From JAHRVQ01 sp029941905 (GTDB lineage: Bacteria > Pseudomonadota > Gammaproteobacteria > Pseudomonadales > Azotimanducaceae), in contig JAPYTQ010000023.1 of assembly GCA_029941905.1 (NCBI GenBank), positions 14,606 to 78,605 on the forward strand: DNA of 64,000 bases, in the 5' to 3' direction. Both the position numbers and the translations under genes were made by a program. Below the pieces are notes generated by a model. The model searched no databases. It saw only the letters and a list, made by a program, of their open reading frames with translations, and had not been told where the DNA came from. Of this stretch, positions 35,705 to 44,303 are shown one piece after another. Every line of letters starts with the position of its first letter. Position 1 is the first letter of the stretch.

Positions 35705-36469
35705 TTCAGGGTTTAGGCTTTTCTCCACCACTCTCCGATGATCTTCAACTGAAGGCGGCTGCATCAAGCGCCTTTGCCGATTTGTGAGATCAGGATACTT
35801 GTCCGGATCATATCGAAGTTTGCTCCAGCTGGAATGAGGTGGGCTGTATTTGTATAACAAGGTGCGCCGTTCATGTGCCAGCTGCCAGGGTGCTGTGCCG
35901 TGAATAAGGGCTTCAGTAAAGATCAACACATCGCCCCTGTTTAACGCCGGTTGCACCACATAGGGCTCACTCCTTCTAAAATCACGAACGTCATCCGGTA
36001 AATTACGGATAAAGTTGCTCTTATGACTACCCGGGATGCATGTAAATCCCCCAGCACCCTCGGGTGACGGGGTTAGATTGTAAGTCACCACTGTCAGCCC
36101 GTTACGCATAGTACCGTCCTGATAATAGTACCAGTGGTCTGTTTCAAACAATCTCGGCCCACCGTGCAATTGCATCTTGCTGTCACTTTTGTCCATAAAT
36201 AGACAATACTCATGATCTATCCGGACTTTTCTCCCGACCAGTTCCACAACATATTCCAGCACCACGGGGTGATCCATCAGGTCAATAAAGGGTTGCCCCC
36301 ACTCGGAAATAAAGTCTTTTCTTCGAAAGGCAGGATCGGAAGGTTGCCGTGGCCAGGTTTCATCGGCCAGACGTGAATAATGGTCACATTCATCGTGACT
36401 CAGTACATCAGGGATGACGATAAAACCCTGGATATCAAATTTGAACTTCTCTTCGTCACTCAACGGCAT
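35684..36469 (-). CDS. PhyH-family protein with HxG in place of HxD
   Basis: This 261-residue PhyH-type protein keeps the double-stranded beta-helix order: FDIQGFIVIPDVLSHDE at the start, GGFTCIPGSHKSNF near 140-154, and ALIHGTAPW with the distal His190. The first metal motif reads LHGG at 101-104, so His102 is followed by Gly104 where HxD would place the Asp ligand; spacing to PGSH fits this alignment. Such HxG/HxA sites are known from Fe/2OG halogenases but also occur in poorly characterised PhyH groups. The gene starts one base after the acyl-CoA dehydrogenase stop and surely shares its operon. Its end overlaps the convergent carboxyltransferase by 21 bases. Confidence 0.8.
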   Translation of the reverse strand: MPLSDEEKFKFDIQGFIVIPDVLSHDECDHYSRLADETWPRQPSDPAFRRKDFISEWGQPFIDLMDHPVVLEYVVELVGRKVRIDHEYCLFMDKSDSKMQLHGGPRLFETDHWYYYQDGTMRNGLTVVTYNLTPSPEGAGGFTCIPGSHKSNFIRNLPDDVRDFRRSEPYVVQPALNRGDVLIFTEALIHGTAPWQLAHERRTLLYKYSPPHSSWSKLRYDPDKYPDLTNRQRRLMQPPSVEDHRRVVEKSLNPESGPIAE

Positions 36470-36470
36470 A

Positions 36471-37607
36471 CTACAAATGACCCTTACCCAGTTCGAGTTT
36501 ACCTTTTGCCAGGTTAATCCGGAGTAGATCGCTGGCGCCTTCGACCAATCGCAAGGATCTGACCTGCCGATAGAGTTTCTCCAACGGATGACCGGTCACC
36601 AACGCCTGGCCACCGACCAGTTGCACGCCGCCATCAACGACTCGCCCGGCAGTTTCGGTACAAAATACTTTTGTTGCAATGGTCTCGTTGACAGAGTTCT
36701 CACCGCTATCCACCCATCGAGCAGTGCGATACAAGGCACTGCGACCCACGTAGGTTTCAATCCGCATATCGGCGAATCGCATTCGAACCCCCTCCCTGTC
36801 ACCGAGCGGCGTACCGCTACGGTGCGGAGCCTTTAGGTGTTGTTCCACGAATGCCAGCACCCATTGACACATTCCCATGGCCTGGGCAGAAACCATCAGG
36901 CGTACGTTACCAATATTACCCAACGCCCGGGGCATGCCCTCCCCAATCTTTCCGATCACCTGGGCTTTTGAAACCCTGACATTTTCGTACTTCATGGAAC
37001 TGTGACCGCCTCCTTCCATGGAGGAAAATTCCCTTTCAATCGTGACCCCTTCTGCTTCACGATCCACCACAACCATTGCAGTGCCCGCTTTGCTGCCGTC
37101 TGCCTGCTCTACATTGACTAATATCGAAACGAAGTCTGCGGATGATCCCCCGGTAACATAGGACTTTAGACCCGTGATTAATAAATCATCCCCATCGATT
37201 ACAGCATAGGTAGGACGCGTGGCAGTATCTGGCTCGGTAAAACCAAAGGCACCACGTTTTTCGCCCCTTAACACAGGTTCAAGATAGTCAGTCCTGAGTA
37301 CGCCCTCTGCTGAATGGAGCACACCAGGACCCGGGCCAAATACAACACCCGACAGGGGTGAATTGGCAGCGGCCAGCATTTCCCTTAACATTGTTAACTC
37401 GAGGGTACCGGCCGGAGAACCGCCAAAGTCTTTCGGTTGTGTCTTGTAGAAGAATCCGGCTTCCTTGGATGCCTGTCGAACTTTCGCCTGCAAATTCCCG
37501 AATTCCTGGTCACTTATTTCGACGGGAATGGGTCCGAGGTACTCACTGATGAACTTTTCCATTTCGGATTGTGTCTCGAGTAGATCCTCAGGTAGATTGT
37601 CTGGCAT
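36471..37607 (-). CDS. Acyl-CoA dehydrogenase family protein
   Basis: This 378-residue flavoprotein of the acyl-CoA dehydrogenase superfamily contains GAFGFTEPDTATRPTYAVIDGD near residue 117, the FAD/substrate loop, then ITGLKSYVTGGSSADFVSILV, and IGEGMPRALGNIGNVRLMVSAQAMGM near 220. It ends in the helical domain with VQLVGGQALVTGHPLEKLYRQVRSLRLVEGASD (in parts), including Glu in VEGAS at the usual late position. It would introduce a double bond into an acyl-CoA. GGAG precedes the ATG. It is upstream of the HxG PhyH gene with a one-base gap, and divergent from an MFS carrier. The acyl substrate is unknown. Confidence 0.88.
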   Translation of the reverse strand: MPDNLPEDLLETQSEMEKFISEYLGPIPVEISDQEFGNLQAKVRQASKEAGFFYKTQPKDFGGSPAGTLELTMLREMLAAANSPLSGVVFGPGPGVLHSAEGVLRTDYLEPVLRGEKRGAFGFTEPDTATRPTYAVIDGDDLLITGLKSYVTGGSSADFVSILVNVEQADGSKAGTAMVVVDREAEGVTIEREFSSMEGGGHSSMKYENVRVSKAQVIGKIGEGMPRALGNIGNVRLMVSAQAMGMCQWVLAFVEQHLKAPHRSGTPLGDREGVRMRFADMRIETYVGRSALYRTARWVDSGENSVNETIATKVFCTETAGRVVDGGVQLVGGQALVTGHPLEKLYRQVRSLRLVEGASDLLRINLAKGKLELGKGHL

Positions 37608-37659
37608 TTCGTTACTCCAATTACTTCAACTTGGATTCACTTTATCAAACTAGTAGCCG

Positions 37660-38832
37660 ATGAGCACTGATAACAGAAACAACACTCTCGGTGCTTTCTA
37701 TACCACGGGTGGATTACGGGAGTTAGTCCCAATTTATCCTTTGTACGCCATTATGTTTGGCGCACATGGTATTTCGGCTTTTGAGCTGTCTTCGCTATTT
37801 TTCATCTGGGCCCTGGTTGGTCTGGTGACTGAAGTGCCCTCCGGAGCCTGGGCAGATACCTACTCACGAAAGTGGATCGTCGTCGCCAGCGGCCTGTTTA
37901 AGTCGGTGGGATTTCTCTGCTGGTTTTTGTGGCAGGATTTTGCCGGTTATGCGCTTGGCTTTGTTTTCTGGGGACTGGGATCGAGTTTACGATCCGGGGC
38001 ATATGAGGCACTACTACATGATGTACTCGCCAGTTGGGACGAGAGCAAAAAGTTTACGCTGCACTATGGCAGGATCAGGTCTCTTGCTACTTTCTCTGCA
38101 ATGTTCGGTGAAATACTCGGCGGCTTCCTGATTATCTATGGTTATGACCTGGTTCTGCTCGTGAGTATGCTGGTTCCACTGGTGGCAACAATTCCGTTTA
38201 TACTGTTCGTCTCTGATGTCAAAAAGGACGGGCCTACGGCAGACCCGGACTACCTTACACACCTCAAGGGAGGTGTAAGGGAAGCCATGGAAAACAAATC
38301 TATTGCATTTATCTTCCTGGCAACCACATTCCTGATTGTTGCCTACGGTGTATACGATGAATACGTGCCGCCAGTAATGTTCGAGAAAGGATTTTCGCTA
38401 TCGACGGTTGCTTTTTTGGCTGCTCCTGTCTTTATGGCGCAAGCCCTCGGTGAGTTTCTGGCATACCGCTTCTCTGGGCTCAGCTTCGATCATCTGTTGT
38501 TACTGATGATCCTGGGCAGTGTGTTTTTGTTGCCGGTGTACTGGTTGGAGGGATATTGGGTTCCCCTGGTCATGATGGGGTTCTTCTTTACCTTTGGGCT
38601 GGCAAGCACATTATTTGCGAGCCAGTTACAGAAAAAAATAGCCGGTGCTTCACGGGCGACCGTCACATCGCTGGTAGGGCTGGGAGACAGTACAGGTGCG
38701 ATGATCTGGTTTATGATCTTCGGGGCAATCGCAGAATTCACATCCATGTCAGGGTCGACCAGCCTATTCACCTTGTTGATTATTTTTGCCTGCCTGGCAG
38801 CCCGCAAACTATTGAGACTATGGAGAATCTAA
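37660..38832 (+). CDS. MFS transporter
   Basis: This 390-residue membrane protein has about twelve hydrophobic segments. TEVPSGAWADTYSRKWIVVASG near residues 50-70 is the loop-2/3 motif of MFS permeases, with VPSGAWAD in place of the classic GxLaDrxGrr. It resembles small drug or metabolite exporters. It lies divergent from the acyl-CoA dehydrogenase/PhyH pair across 52 bases, so it may import the substrate or export the product of that pair, which is inference. Its last four bases overlap the convergent CoA-transferase gene. Confidence 0.86.
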   Translation: MSTDNRNNTLGAFYTTGGLRELVPIYPLYAIMFGAHGISAFELSSLFFIWALVGLVTEVPSGAWADTYSRKWIVVASGLFKSVGFLCWFLWQDFAGYALGFVFWGLGSSLRSGAYEALLHDVLASWDESKKFTLHYGRIRSLATFSAMFGEILGGFLIIYGYDLVLLVSMLVPLVATIPFILFVSDVKKDGPTADPDYLTHLKGGVREAMENKSIAFIFLATTFLIVAYGVYDEYVPPVMFEKGFSLSTVAFLAAPVFMAQALGEFLAYRFSGLSFDHLLLLMILGSVFLLPVYWLEGYWVPLVMMGFFFTFGLASTLFASQLQKKIAGASRATVTSLVGLGDSTGAMIWFMIFGAIAEFTSMSGSTSLFTLLIIFACLAARKLLRLWRI

Positions 38833-40289
38833 CTCCATACAGGGTTGTGTTCACCTAGCTTCGGGGATGGGATACTCCAGCGAGGCGGTGTCTCAGACAT
38901 GGTTAACACCGGACCCAGGAATCCAATAGAACCGTGAGCGGATTGCTGTTCCTGCAACACCGCTTCAAGCTCTGAAACGTCGATTCCCAACTCCTGGTCG
39001 CCGGATTCGACTCGCGGCTGTCGCTGCAAAAACATTGCTGATTGACATAGCGCGGCACGAACATGGTAGGAACCACCCATCCTCGCTCGTAAACCAAGCG
39101 CAAGTAGCGTTCCATAGGCCGCGAGATAACCCGTGGAGTAATCACATGCCGCAGCAGGTAGTAAACTCGGTCGGTCACCGCCATGTTCATGGGCAATCCC
39201 GGTCACCGTCTGCGCCAGTTGTTCCCATCCCGCCCGATCCTTAAATGGACCCTCGTAGCCATAACAGTTCATCGACGTGTATATAATGCCCGGCCTGATT
39301 TCTGCCAGTTGCTCTGCGGCAAGTCCCAGTTTCTCCATCGAACCCGGACGATAGCCCTGGGAAAATACGTCTGCGTTTCTGACCAGGGATAGTAACTTAT
39401 CCTTCTCATCAGCAATCGTCAGATCAAGATAACAACTGCGTTTACCGTGACTGGTATCTTTTACGAACCGATCGACCTGGGGCAGATGTTCGGCGGTCAC
39501 CATCAATACATCAGCACCGTGCTCAGCCAATGTTCTGGCACAGGTGGGCCCTGCCAGGATGCGTGTCAGGTCCAGTACCTTAACACCCGACAATGGCCTG
39601 CTCGCCTTTCCAGAGTCGCTCAGTGGGACAGGGTCACTGTCTCCAATCCTGGTAATCTCAATCACCGGTCTCCTGACCATCAGTTCACCATGGGGGTGAG
39701 ACAACCATTCCTGCTGACTTCGAACCATGGCACCGCAGGCATTGACCTCTGCAACGGCATTTTCCAGGTCCAGTGCGTCCCATTGTAATAGCGCTTTTTT
39801 GACTGCCTGCAACTCGTAGTCACAATCCAGGATCTTGAGGATTCGTTTCGCCAGGTGTGGCATGCCCATATGAGGGAGGAAATGCCTGCCATCCCTGGTT
39901 GGATGTGGCAAGGAGATACCCGCTCTTGTTTGCCTTGCCAGCCAGGCTTCTTCTGTCGCGGCACCATGATCCTTTAAGTACTCGAAGCTCTTTAAGGTGG
40001 CGGCCGCATGAGTCACATCAATACCCAGCTGTTGTCGGTTTCCGGTACGCAGTTCCCACAGATCGTTAACCGCGACGCCGATGGCGGAAAAAATCGCCGC
40101 CGTCGAATCACCCAGGCTAAACCGGGTCGGCAGAATCGGGTCCTGGCCCGTTACCATAATCTGCTCTGACGGCATCTCGAGTTGTCGCAGGGACATCAGT
40201 TCTTCAAAAGCAGCATTGCGCATCACGAATTCCATGGTCCGTTGAGGTACCCATATCATGCCTCGAACCGAAGTTGCTGGAAAGAGCAT
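38829..40289 (-). CDS. CaiB/BaiF-type (class III) CoA-transferase
   Basis: The protein (486 residues from the preferred start) moves CoA between carboxylic acids in the cytoplasm. The C-terminal half has GVKVLDLTRILAGPTCARTLAEHGADVLMV (in parts), the standard class III opening, then KRSCYLDLTIADEKD, ADVFSQGYRPGSMEKLGL and GYLAAYGTLLALGLRARMGGS. A further N-terminal half (PTRFSLGDSTAAIFSAIGVAVNDLW, GRHFLPHMGMPHLAKRIL) resembles the other lobe, giving a longer than usual, rearranged form seen in proteobacteria. AGAGGA precedes the ATG at 40289; a start at 40337 is possible but has no ribosome site. Its substrates are unknown. Confidence 0.85.
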   Translation of the reverse strand: MLFPATSVRGMIWVPQRTMEFVMRNAAFEELMSLRQLEMPSEQIMVTGQDPILPTRFSLGDSTAAIFSAIGVAVNDLWELRTGNRQQLGIDVTHAAATLKSFEYLKDHGAATEEAWLARQTRAGISLPHPTRDGRHFLPHMGMPHLAKRILKILDCDYELQAVKKALLQWDALDLENAVAEVNACGAMVRSQQEWLSHPHGELMVRRPVIEITRIGDSDPVPLSDSGKASRPLSGVKVLDLTRILAGPTCARTLAEHGADVLMVTAEHLPQVDRFVKDTSHGKRSCYLDLTIADEKDKLLSLVRNADVFSQGYRPGSMEKLGLAAEQLAEIRPGIIYTSMNCYGYEGPFKDRAGWEQLAQTVTGIAHEHGGDRPSLLPAAACDYSTGYLAAYGTLLALGLRARMGGSYHVRAALCQSAMFLQRQPRVESGDQELGIDVSELEAVLQEQQSAHGSIGFLGPVLTMSETPPRWSIPSPKLGEHNPVWS

Positions 40290-40356
40290 CATTTTTCCTC
40301 TACTTCCCAAACAGTTATGCTGCACTGCGTTCATCATTTCATGGTTAGAGAGGAAA

Positions 40357-40707
40357 ATGGATATTTATCATATCTGGTGTGACCTGAAACCCGGTGTCAA
40401 AGATGTGGATTTTGTTGACTCGGTAGATCAGTATCTAGGCGGGCTGCAGCAAGCCGGTAAGCTGGAAACATTCCGTATCACCCGACGTAAGCTGGGTCTG
40501 GATGGGGTTGGTCTCGGAGACTTTCATATTCAATTGGAATTTACCGGTCTGGCCCAGCTCGATGATGCTTTTATCCAGGTATCCACTCGAGATGATCCTG
40601 TGGAAAGTTTTCATCAGGCGGTAAACAGTAAGGTGCAGAACGTTCAGTTTTCTCTTTACCGGGATTTTCCCGACCAGCATCGTAAACAAGGAGAGGAAAA
40701 GTTCTGA
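40357..40707 (+). CDS. DUF6614 family protein
   Basis: This 116-residue protein starts MDIYHIWCDLKPGVKDVDFV and contains FRITRRKLGLDGVGLGDFHIQLEFTGLAQLDDAF (in parts), a pattern I associate with the DUF6614 family of small ferredoxin-like-fold proteins without known function. It ends VQFSLYRDFPDQH. AGAGGAAA precedes the ATG; the open frame upstream lacks a ribosome site. Its TGA stop shares the A of the next gene's ATG, so translation is coupled to the GFA protein. It is divergent from the CoA-transferase. Confidence 0.72.
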   Translation: MDIYHIWCDLKPGVKDVDFVDSVDQYLGGLQQAGKLETFRITRRKLGLDGVGLGDFHIQLEFTGLAQLDDAFIQVSTRDDPVESFHQAVNSKVQNVQFSLYRDFPDQHRKQGEEKF

Positions 40708-41150
40708 TGGCTATCAAAGGCAGTTGTCGCTGCGGATCCATCACTTTTGAAATCGACAAGGCCAGTGGTCCCTTTGAGCTATGCCACTGCAATCGATGCA
40801 GAAAAGTCTCTGGATCAAGCGGGATGGCGGGCGTGGGCGTGAGGACCGAGCATTTTCACATGCTGACCGGAACTGAACTGGTGAAATGTTACACCGCTCC
40901 CCTGCTTGATTCCCCACCGGTCTACCAGGTTTACTTTTGCTCCAACTGCGGCTCCCCGGTTCCGAACCCCAGCCCGGATGGTGATTGGCTCGAAATCGCC
41001 GCGGGACTATTTGATGCACCGCTGGGGGCAAAGCCAGACAAACATATTTATGTCGAATTCATCCCGCACTGGGATACCATCTCGGACTCATTACCCCGGT
41101 ACACGAGCAAGGAATTAGTCGAGTACCGTCTCACCACCAACAACAGGTAA
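40707..41150 (+). CDS. GFA family zinc protein
   Basis: This 147-residue protein has the CENP-V/GFA zinc-binding pattern. CRCGSITFE (two Cys), CHCNRCRKVSG (three Cys) and FCSNCGSPVP (two Cys) supply the seven thiols of the beta-tent fold. The family was named after glutathione-dependent formaldehyde-activating enzyme, but most members are of unknown function and some act on glutathione adducts. It overlaps the DUF6614 stop (TGATG) and is seven bases before gdhA, so the three genes form one operon. No glutathione-dependent formaldehyde dehydrogenase is nearby. Confidence 0.9.
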   Translation: MAIKGSCRCGSITFEIDKASGPFELCHCNRCRKVSGSSGMAGVGVRTEHFHMLTGTELVKCYTAPLLDSPPVYQVYFCSNCGSPVPNPSPDGDWLEIAAGLFDAPLGAKPDKHIYVEFIPHWDTISDSLPRYTSKELVEYRLTTNNR

Positions 41151-41157
41151 GGATCAG

Positions 41158-42513
41158 ATGGCAGTATCAGATCACGTTGATATCGAGCAATTTATGGCGG
41201 GTGTCGAACGCCGCAACCCTCACCAAACGGAATTTATCCAGGCGGTGAGAGAGGTGGCTGAGGACATATTCGAGTTTATTGAGAACAAGGAAATTTATCA
41301 CGAGTACCAGATTCTCCGGCGAATCGCAGAGCCCTACAGGGTAGTCAGCTTTCGGGTCTGCTGGGAAGATGACAGAGGCAACATCCGGGTGCAACGAGGT
41401 TGGCGAGTCCAGAACAATAATTCAATTGGTCCTTACAAGGGCGGGTTACGTTTTCATCCAGATGTGAACGAGAGCGTACTGAAATTTCTGGCATTCGAAC
41501 AGACTTCCAAAAACAGCCTGACTGATCTGCCTATGGGTGGTGGCAAAGGCGGTGCTAACTTCAATCCGAAGGGAAAATCAGACCACGAGGTGATGCGATT
41601 CTGCCAGTCTTTTATGACAGAACTTTATCGCCATGTCGGTGATGATGTTGATGTGCCCGCAGGAGATATCGGTGTCGGGGCACGTGAAATCGGTTACATG
41701 TTTGGCCAGTATAAAAGGATCACGAACAAATTCACCGGTGTGTTAACAGGCAAGGGACTGGAATTCGGTGGCAGTCTCGTCAGAACTGAAACCACAGGCT
41801 ATGGCGCCGTTTATTTTCTGCAGAACATGCTTGAGCAAGTTGGCACCAGTATTCTGCATAAGACCGCTGTAATTTCCGGTTCCGGCAATGTGGCTACCCA
41901 TGCAGCTGAGAAAATCATCCAACTGGGTGGCAAGGTGCTCACCCTCTCCGACTCAAAAGGGTTTATCCATGACCCTGATGGTATTGATCAGGTAAAACTG
42001 GATTGGATCAAGGACCTTAAAAATGTTAAGCGTGGACGCATCTCTGCCTATGCAGCCGAGTTTCCCGGCGCTGAGTACCATGAAGGCAAACGACCCTGGG
42101 GGATTGCCTGCGATATCGCACTTCCCTGCGCAACCCAGAATGAACTCGATGAATCCGACGCCAGAACCTTGATTGACAATGGCTGCATGGGTGTTTCGGA
42201 AGGGGCTAACATGCCGACCGACCTTGAAGGTATCAAAGTATTTAAGGCAGCGGGCATCTGCTATGCACCAGGTAAAGCATCTAATGCGGGAGGTGTTGCC
42301 GTATCTGGCCTGGAGATGAGTCAAAACTCTGCTCGCCTGCACTGGAGCGAAGATGAATTGCAGGAACAGCTTCGCACGATCATGAAAGGGATCCATGACC
42401 GCTGCCTGGAACACGGCCTGAAACCTGATGGTACTGTCGACTATGTTAAAGGCGCCAATATTGCCGGGTTCGTCAAGGTGGCGGATGCAATGATTGCTTT
42501 TGGGGTGGTTTAG
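41158..42513 (+). CDS. gdhA: NADP-specific glutamate dehydrogenase
   Basis: This 451-residue protein is a hexameric-type glutamate dehydrogenase, reductively aminating 2-oxoglutarate with ammonia. Seen are GPYKGGLRFHPDV near 92, LPMGGGKGGANFNPKGKSD (catalytic Lys) near 122-140, VPAGDIGVGAREIGYM near 166 and the NAD(P) motif SGSGNVATHAAEKI near 240. The C-terminal SNAGGVAVSGLEMSQNSARL is conserved. AAGGAT precedes the ATG. It is the last gene of the DUF6614-GFA-gdhA run. It would supply glutamate under ammonium excess; length and motifs match the E. coli type. Confidence 0.93.
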   Translation: MAVSDHVDIEQFMAGVERRNPHQTEFIQAVREVAEDIFEFIENKEIYHEYQILRRIAEPYRVVSFRVCWEDDRGNIRVQRGWRVQNNNSIGPYKGGLRFHPDVNESVLKFLAFEQTSKNSLTDLPMGGGKGGANFNPKGKSDHEVMRFCQSFMTELYRHVGDDVDVPAGDIGVGAREIGYMFGQYKRITNKFTGVLTGKGLEFGGSLVRTETTGYGAVYFLQNMLEQVGTSILHKTAVISGSGNVATHAAEKIIQLGGKVLTLSDSKGFIHDPDGIDQVKLDWIKDLKNVKRGRISAYAAEFPGAEYHEGKRPWGIACDIALPCATQNELDESDARTLIDNGCMGVSEGANMPTDLEGIKVFKAAGICYAPGKASNAGGVAVSGLEMSQNSARLHWSEDELQEQLRTIMKGIHDRCLEHGLKPDGTVDYVKGANIAGFVKVADAMIAFGVV

Positions 42514-42602
42514 CAATATATCCAGTAAATCTGTGTCAAATACGCAGTAATGTGGTCTCGCCATGACAGAGCCATTGCGAGTTAAGGTGTAGCGCCTCTC
42601 GC

Positions 42603-42630
42603 AACAAGAACAAGAACAAACAAGAACAAA
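42603..42630. repeat. short ACAAGA-type tandem repeat
   Basis: A purine-biased stretch repeats ACAAGA at 42604-42609, 42610-42615 and 42620-42625, with extra A residues. It lies just before the ribosome site of the substrate-binding-protein gene and would be in its 5' leader. It may be slippage-generated and could influence translation as an unstructured A-rich leader. Confidence 0.45.
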
Positions 42631-42648
42631 TTGAAGGGTCTTTTTACA

Positions 42649-44250
42649 ATGAGACATATGTTTGCTGCGCTGATGCTGGTTTCTTTTTCAATCCAGGCTG
42701 AATTTGAAATCACATCGGCAGATTTTGATCGCCAGGCCATCACCCTGGCACTTATACAGGAACCGCCACAACTCAATAGCATGAGGGCGACGGATACCGT
42801 TAGCATTTTCGTTTTAGGTCATATCATGGAGGGCCTGGTTCGTTATGACAGGCGCGGCAATATTGCACCTGGCGTCGCCGAACGATGGGAGATAGATGCC
42901 AAGGGAGCAACATTCTGGCTGCGGGATAATGCACTGTGGAGTGATGGTGAACCGGTAACAGCACACGACTTCGTTTTCGCCTGGCAAAATGTGCTGGCAC
43001 CGGAGACTGCCTCTGAATACGCATTTATTCTCTATTCGCTGAAAAATGGTGAAGCGATTAATGTTGGGGACCTGGAACCTGGCGATCTGGCAGTGAAAGC
43101 GATAAACGATAAAACCCTGAGGGTAGAATTCGAAAGGCCGAGCGGATATTTTTTAAAGCTGGCTGCGTTTACCACCTACCTGCCAGTGCGAAAAGACTAT
43201 TTCGAATCCAAGTTAGATCGGTACGCTGCCGAGGCGACCGATATGCTGTACAACGGGCCATTCAAACTTACCCAGTGGGTTCACTCCGCATCTTTGAAGA
43301 TGGTCAAAAATGAGCGCTACTGGAATAAGGAGAACATATATCTGAATGAGATCAACGCCGCCTATATCACTGCAGACTCCAGGGCGCGGCTCAACCTGTT
43401 TACAGACGGCAAGATTGTGCACACCCGATTGGACGGAGAAACTTACAAGGACGCATTGACACAGCGATTTCGCATCAGGAGTTTCGCCACCGGCACAATA
43501 TTCTACTTGGGTTACAACCATCGACCAGAGCGAGTCACCAGCAATTTGAATTTGCGCAAAGCCATCCAGCATGTTTTTGATCCTGAAGAATTTGTCAACA
43601 AGGTGCTCCAGACCCCTGGCAATCTGCCCGGTAGAAGTATTTTCCCAGTTTGGTTGGACGGAGTCGATAAGAAGTTACGCCAGGAATATCCGGCACCTGT
43701 GATCGAGGTTGATATTGAGAAGGCGAAAATCTTCCTTCAGGCTGCCAGACAAGAAATAGGCGTAGACAATATCCCCCCGATGGTTTTGTTGGTGAGCGAT
43801 ACACCAACCGCGACGAAGCAGGCTGAATACCTGCAGGGCTTGCTCAAAGACAGGTTGGGTTTGGACATTAATATCGACATTCAAACATTTAAGCAACGAC
43901 TCGCCAAAATGACGGCGGGTGAATATGACATGGTCGGTGCCGGTTGGGGGCCTGACTATGACGACGCGATGACATTCGGAGATTTATTCGCTTCCTGGAA
44001 TCTGAACAATCGTGGTCGATATAACAATCCGGAGTATGACAAGTTTGTTCGTATCGCAATGAACAGTTCAGAACCCAAAGTACGTATGGATGCCATGGCT
44101 CATCTACAGAGCATTTTAATTGACGACGCAGCGATATTGAATCAGTACGAACAGGCTGTTATTTACCTGTTGCATCCGAAACTGCGGGGCGTCGTTCGCC
44201 GCGTAGTGGGTCATGATCCTGACTATACTTATGCCCGGGTCGTCAAGTAA
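42649..44250 (+). CDS. Periplasmic oligopeptide-type substrate-binding protein (SBP family 5)
   Basis: This 533-residue protein has a short signal peptide (MRHMFAALMLVSFSIQAEF) and the SBP_bac_5 core of peptide ABC importers. The core includes ITLALIQEPPQLNSMRATDT, GLVRYDRRGNIAPGVAERWE, WSDGEPVTAHDFVFAWQNVL and YNGPFKLTQWVHSASLKMVKNERYW (in parts). The closest pattern is OppA/MppA, binding tri- to pentapeptides or murein peptides in the periplasm. No permease or ATPase gene is adjacent, so it is an orphan binding protein. AAGGGT precedes the ATG by nine bases; the earlier TTG is less likely. The A-rich repeat lies in its leader. Confidence 0.9.
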   Translation: MRHMFAALMLVSFSIQAEFEITSADFDRQAITLALIQEPPQLNSMRATDTVSIFVLGHIMEGLVRYDRRGNIAPGVAERWEIDAKGATFWLRDNALWSDGEPVTAHDFVFAWQNVLAPETASEYAFILYSLKNGEAINVGDLEPGDLAVKAINDKTLRVEFERPSGYFLKLAAFTTYLPVRKDYFESKLDRYAAEATDMLYNGPFKLTQWVHSASLKMVKNERYWNKENIYLNEINAAYITADSRARLNLFTDGKIVHTRLDGETYKDALTQRFRIRSFATGTIFYLGYNHRPERVTSNLNLRKAIQHVFDPEEFVNKVLQTPGNLPGRSIFPVWLDGVDKKLRQEYPAPVIEVDIEKAKIFLQAARQEIGVDNIPPMVLLVSDTPTATKQAEYLQGLLKDRLGLDINIDIQTFKQRLAKMTAGEYDMVGAGWGPDYDDAMTFGDLFASWNLNNRGRYNNPEYDKFVRIAMNSSEPKVRMDAMAHLQSILIDDAAILNQYEQAVIYLLHPKLRGVVRRVVGHDPDYTYARVVK

Positions 44251-44303
44251 CAGCTTCACCTCAGTGGTTTACAACGCATTAAAATGCGGAAAAGGATAAC
44301 AGC

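Noticed and set aside
41953..42657. A 234-codon open frame antisense to gdhA
   Set aside because: It runs opposite a highly conserved gene, has no ribosome site, and its product has no recognisable motif; it is a codon-bias shadow.
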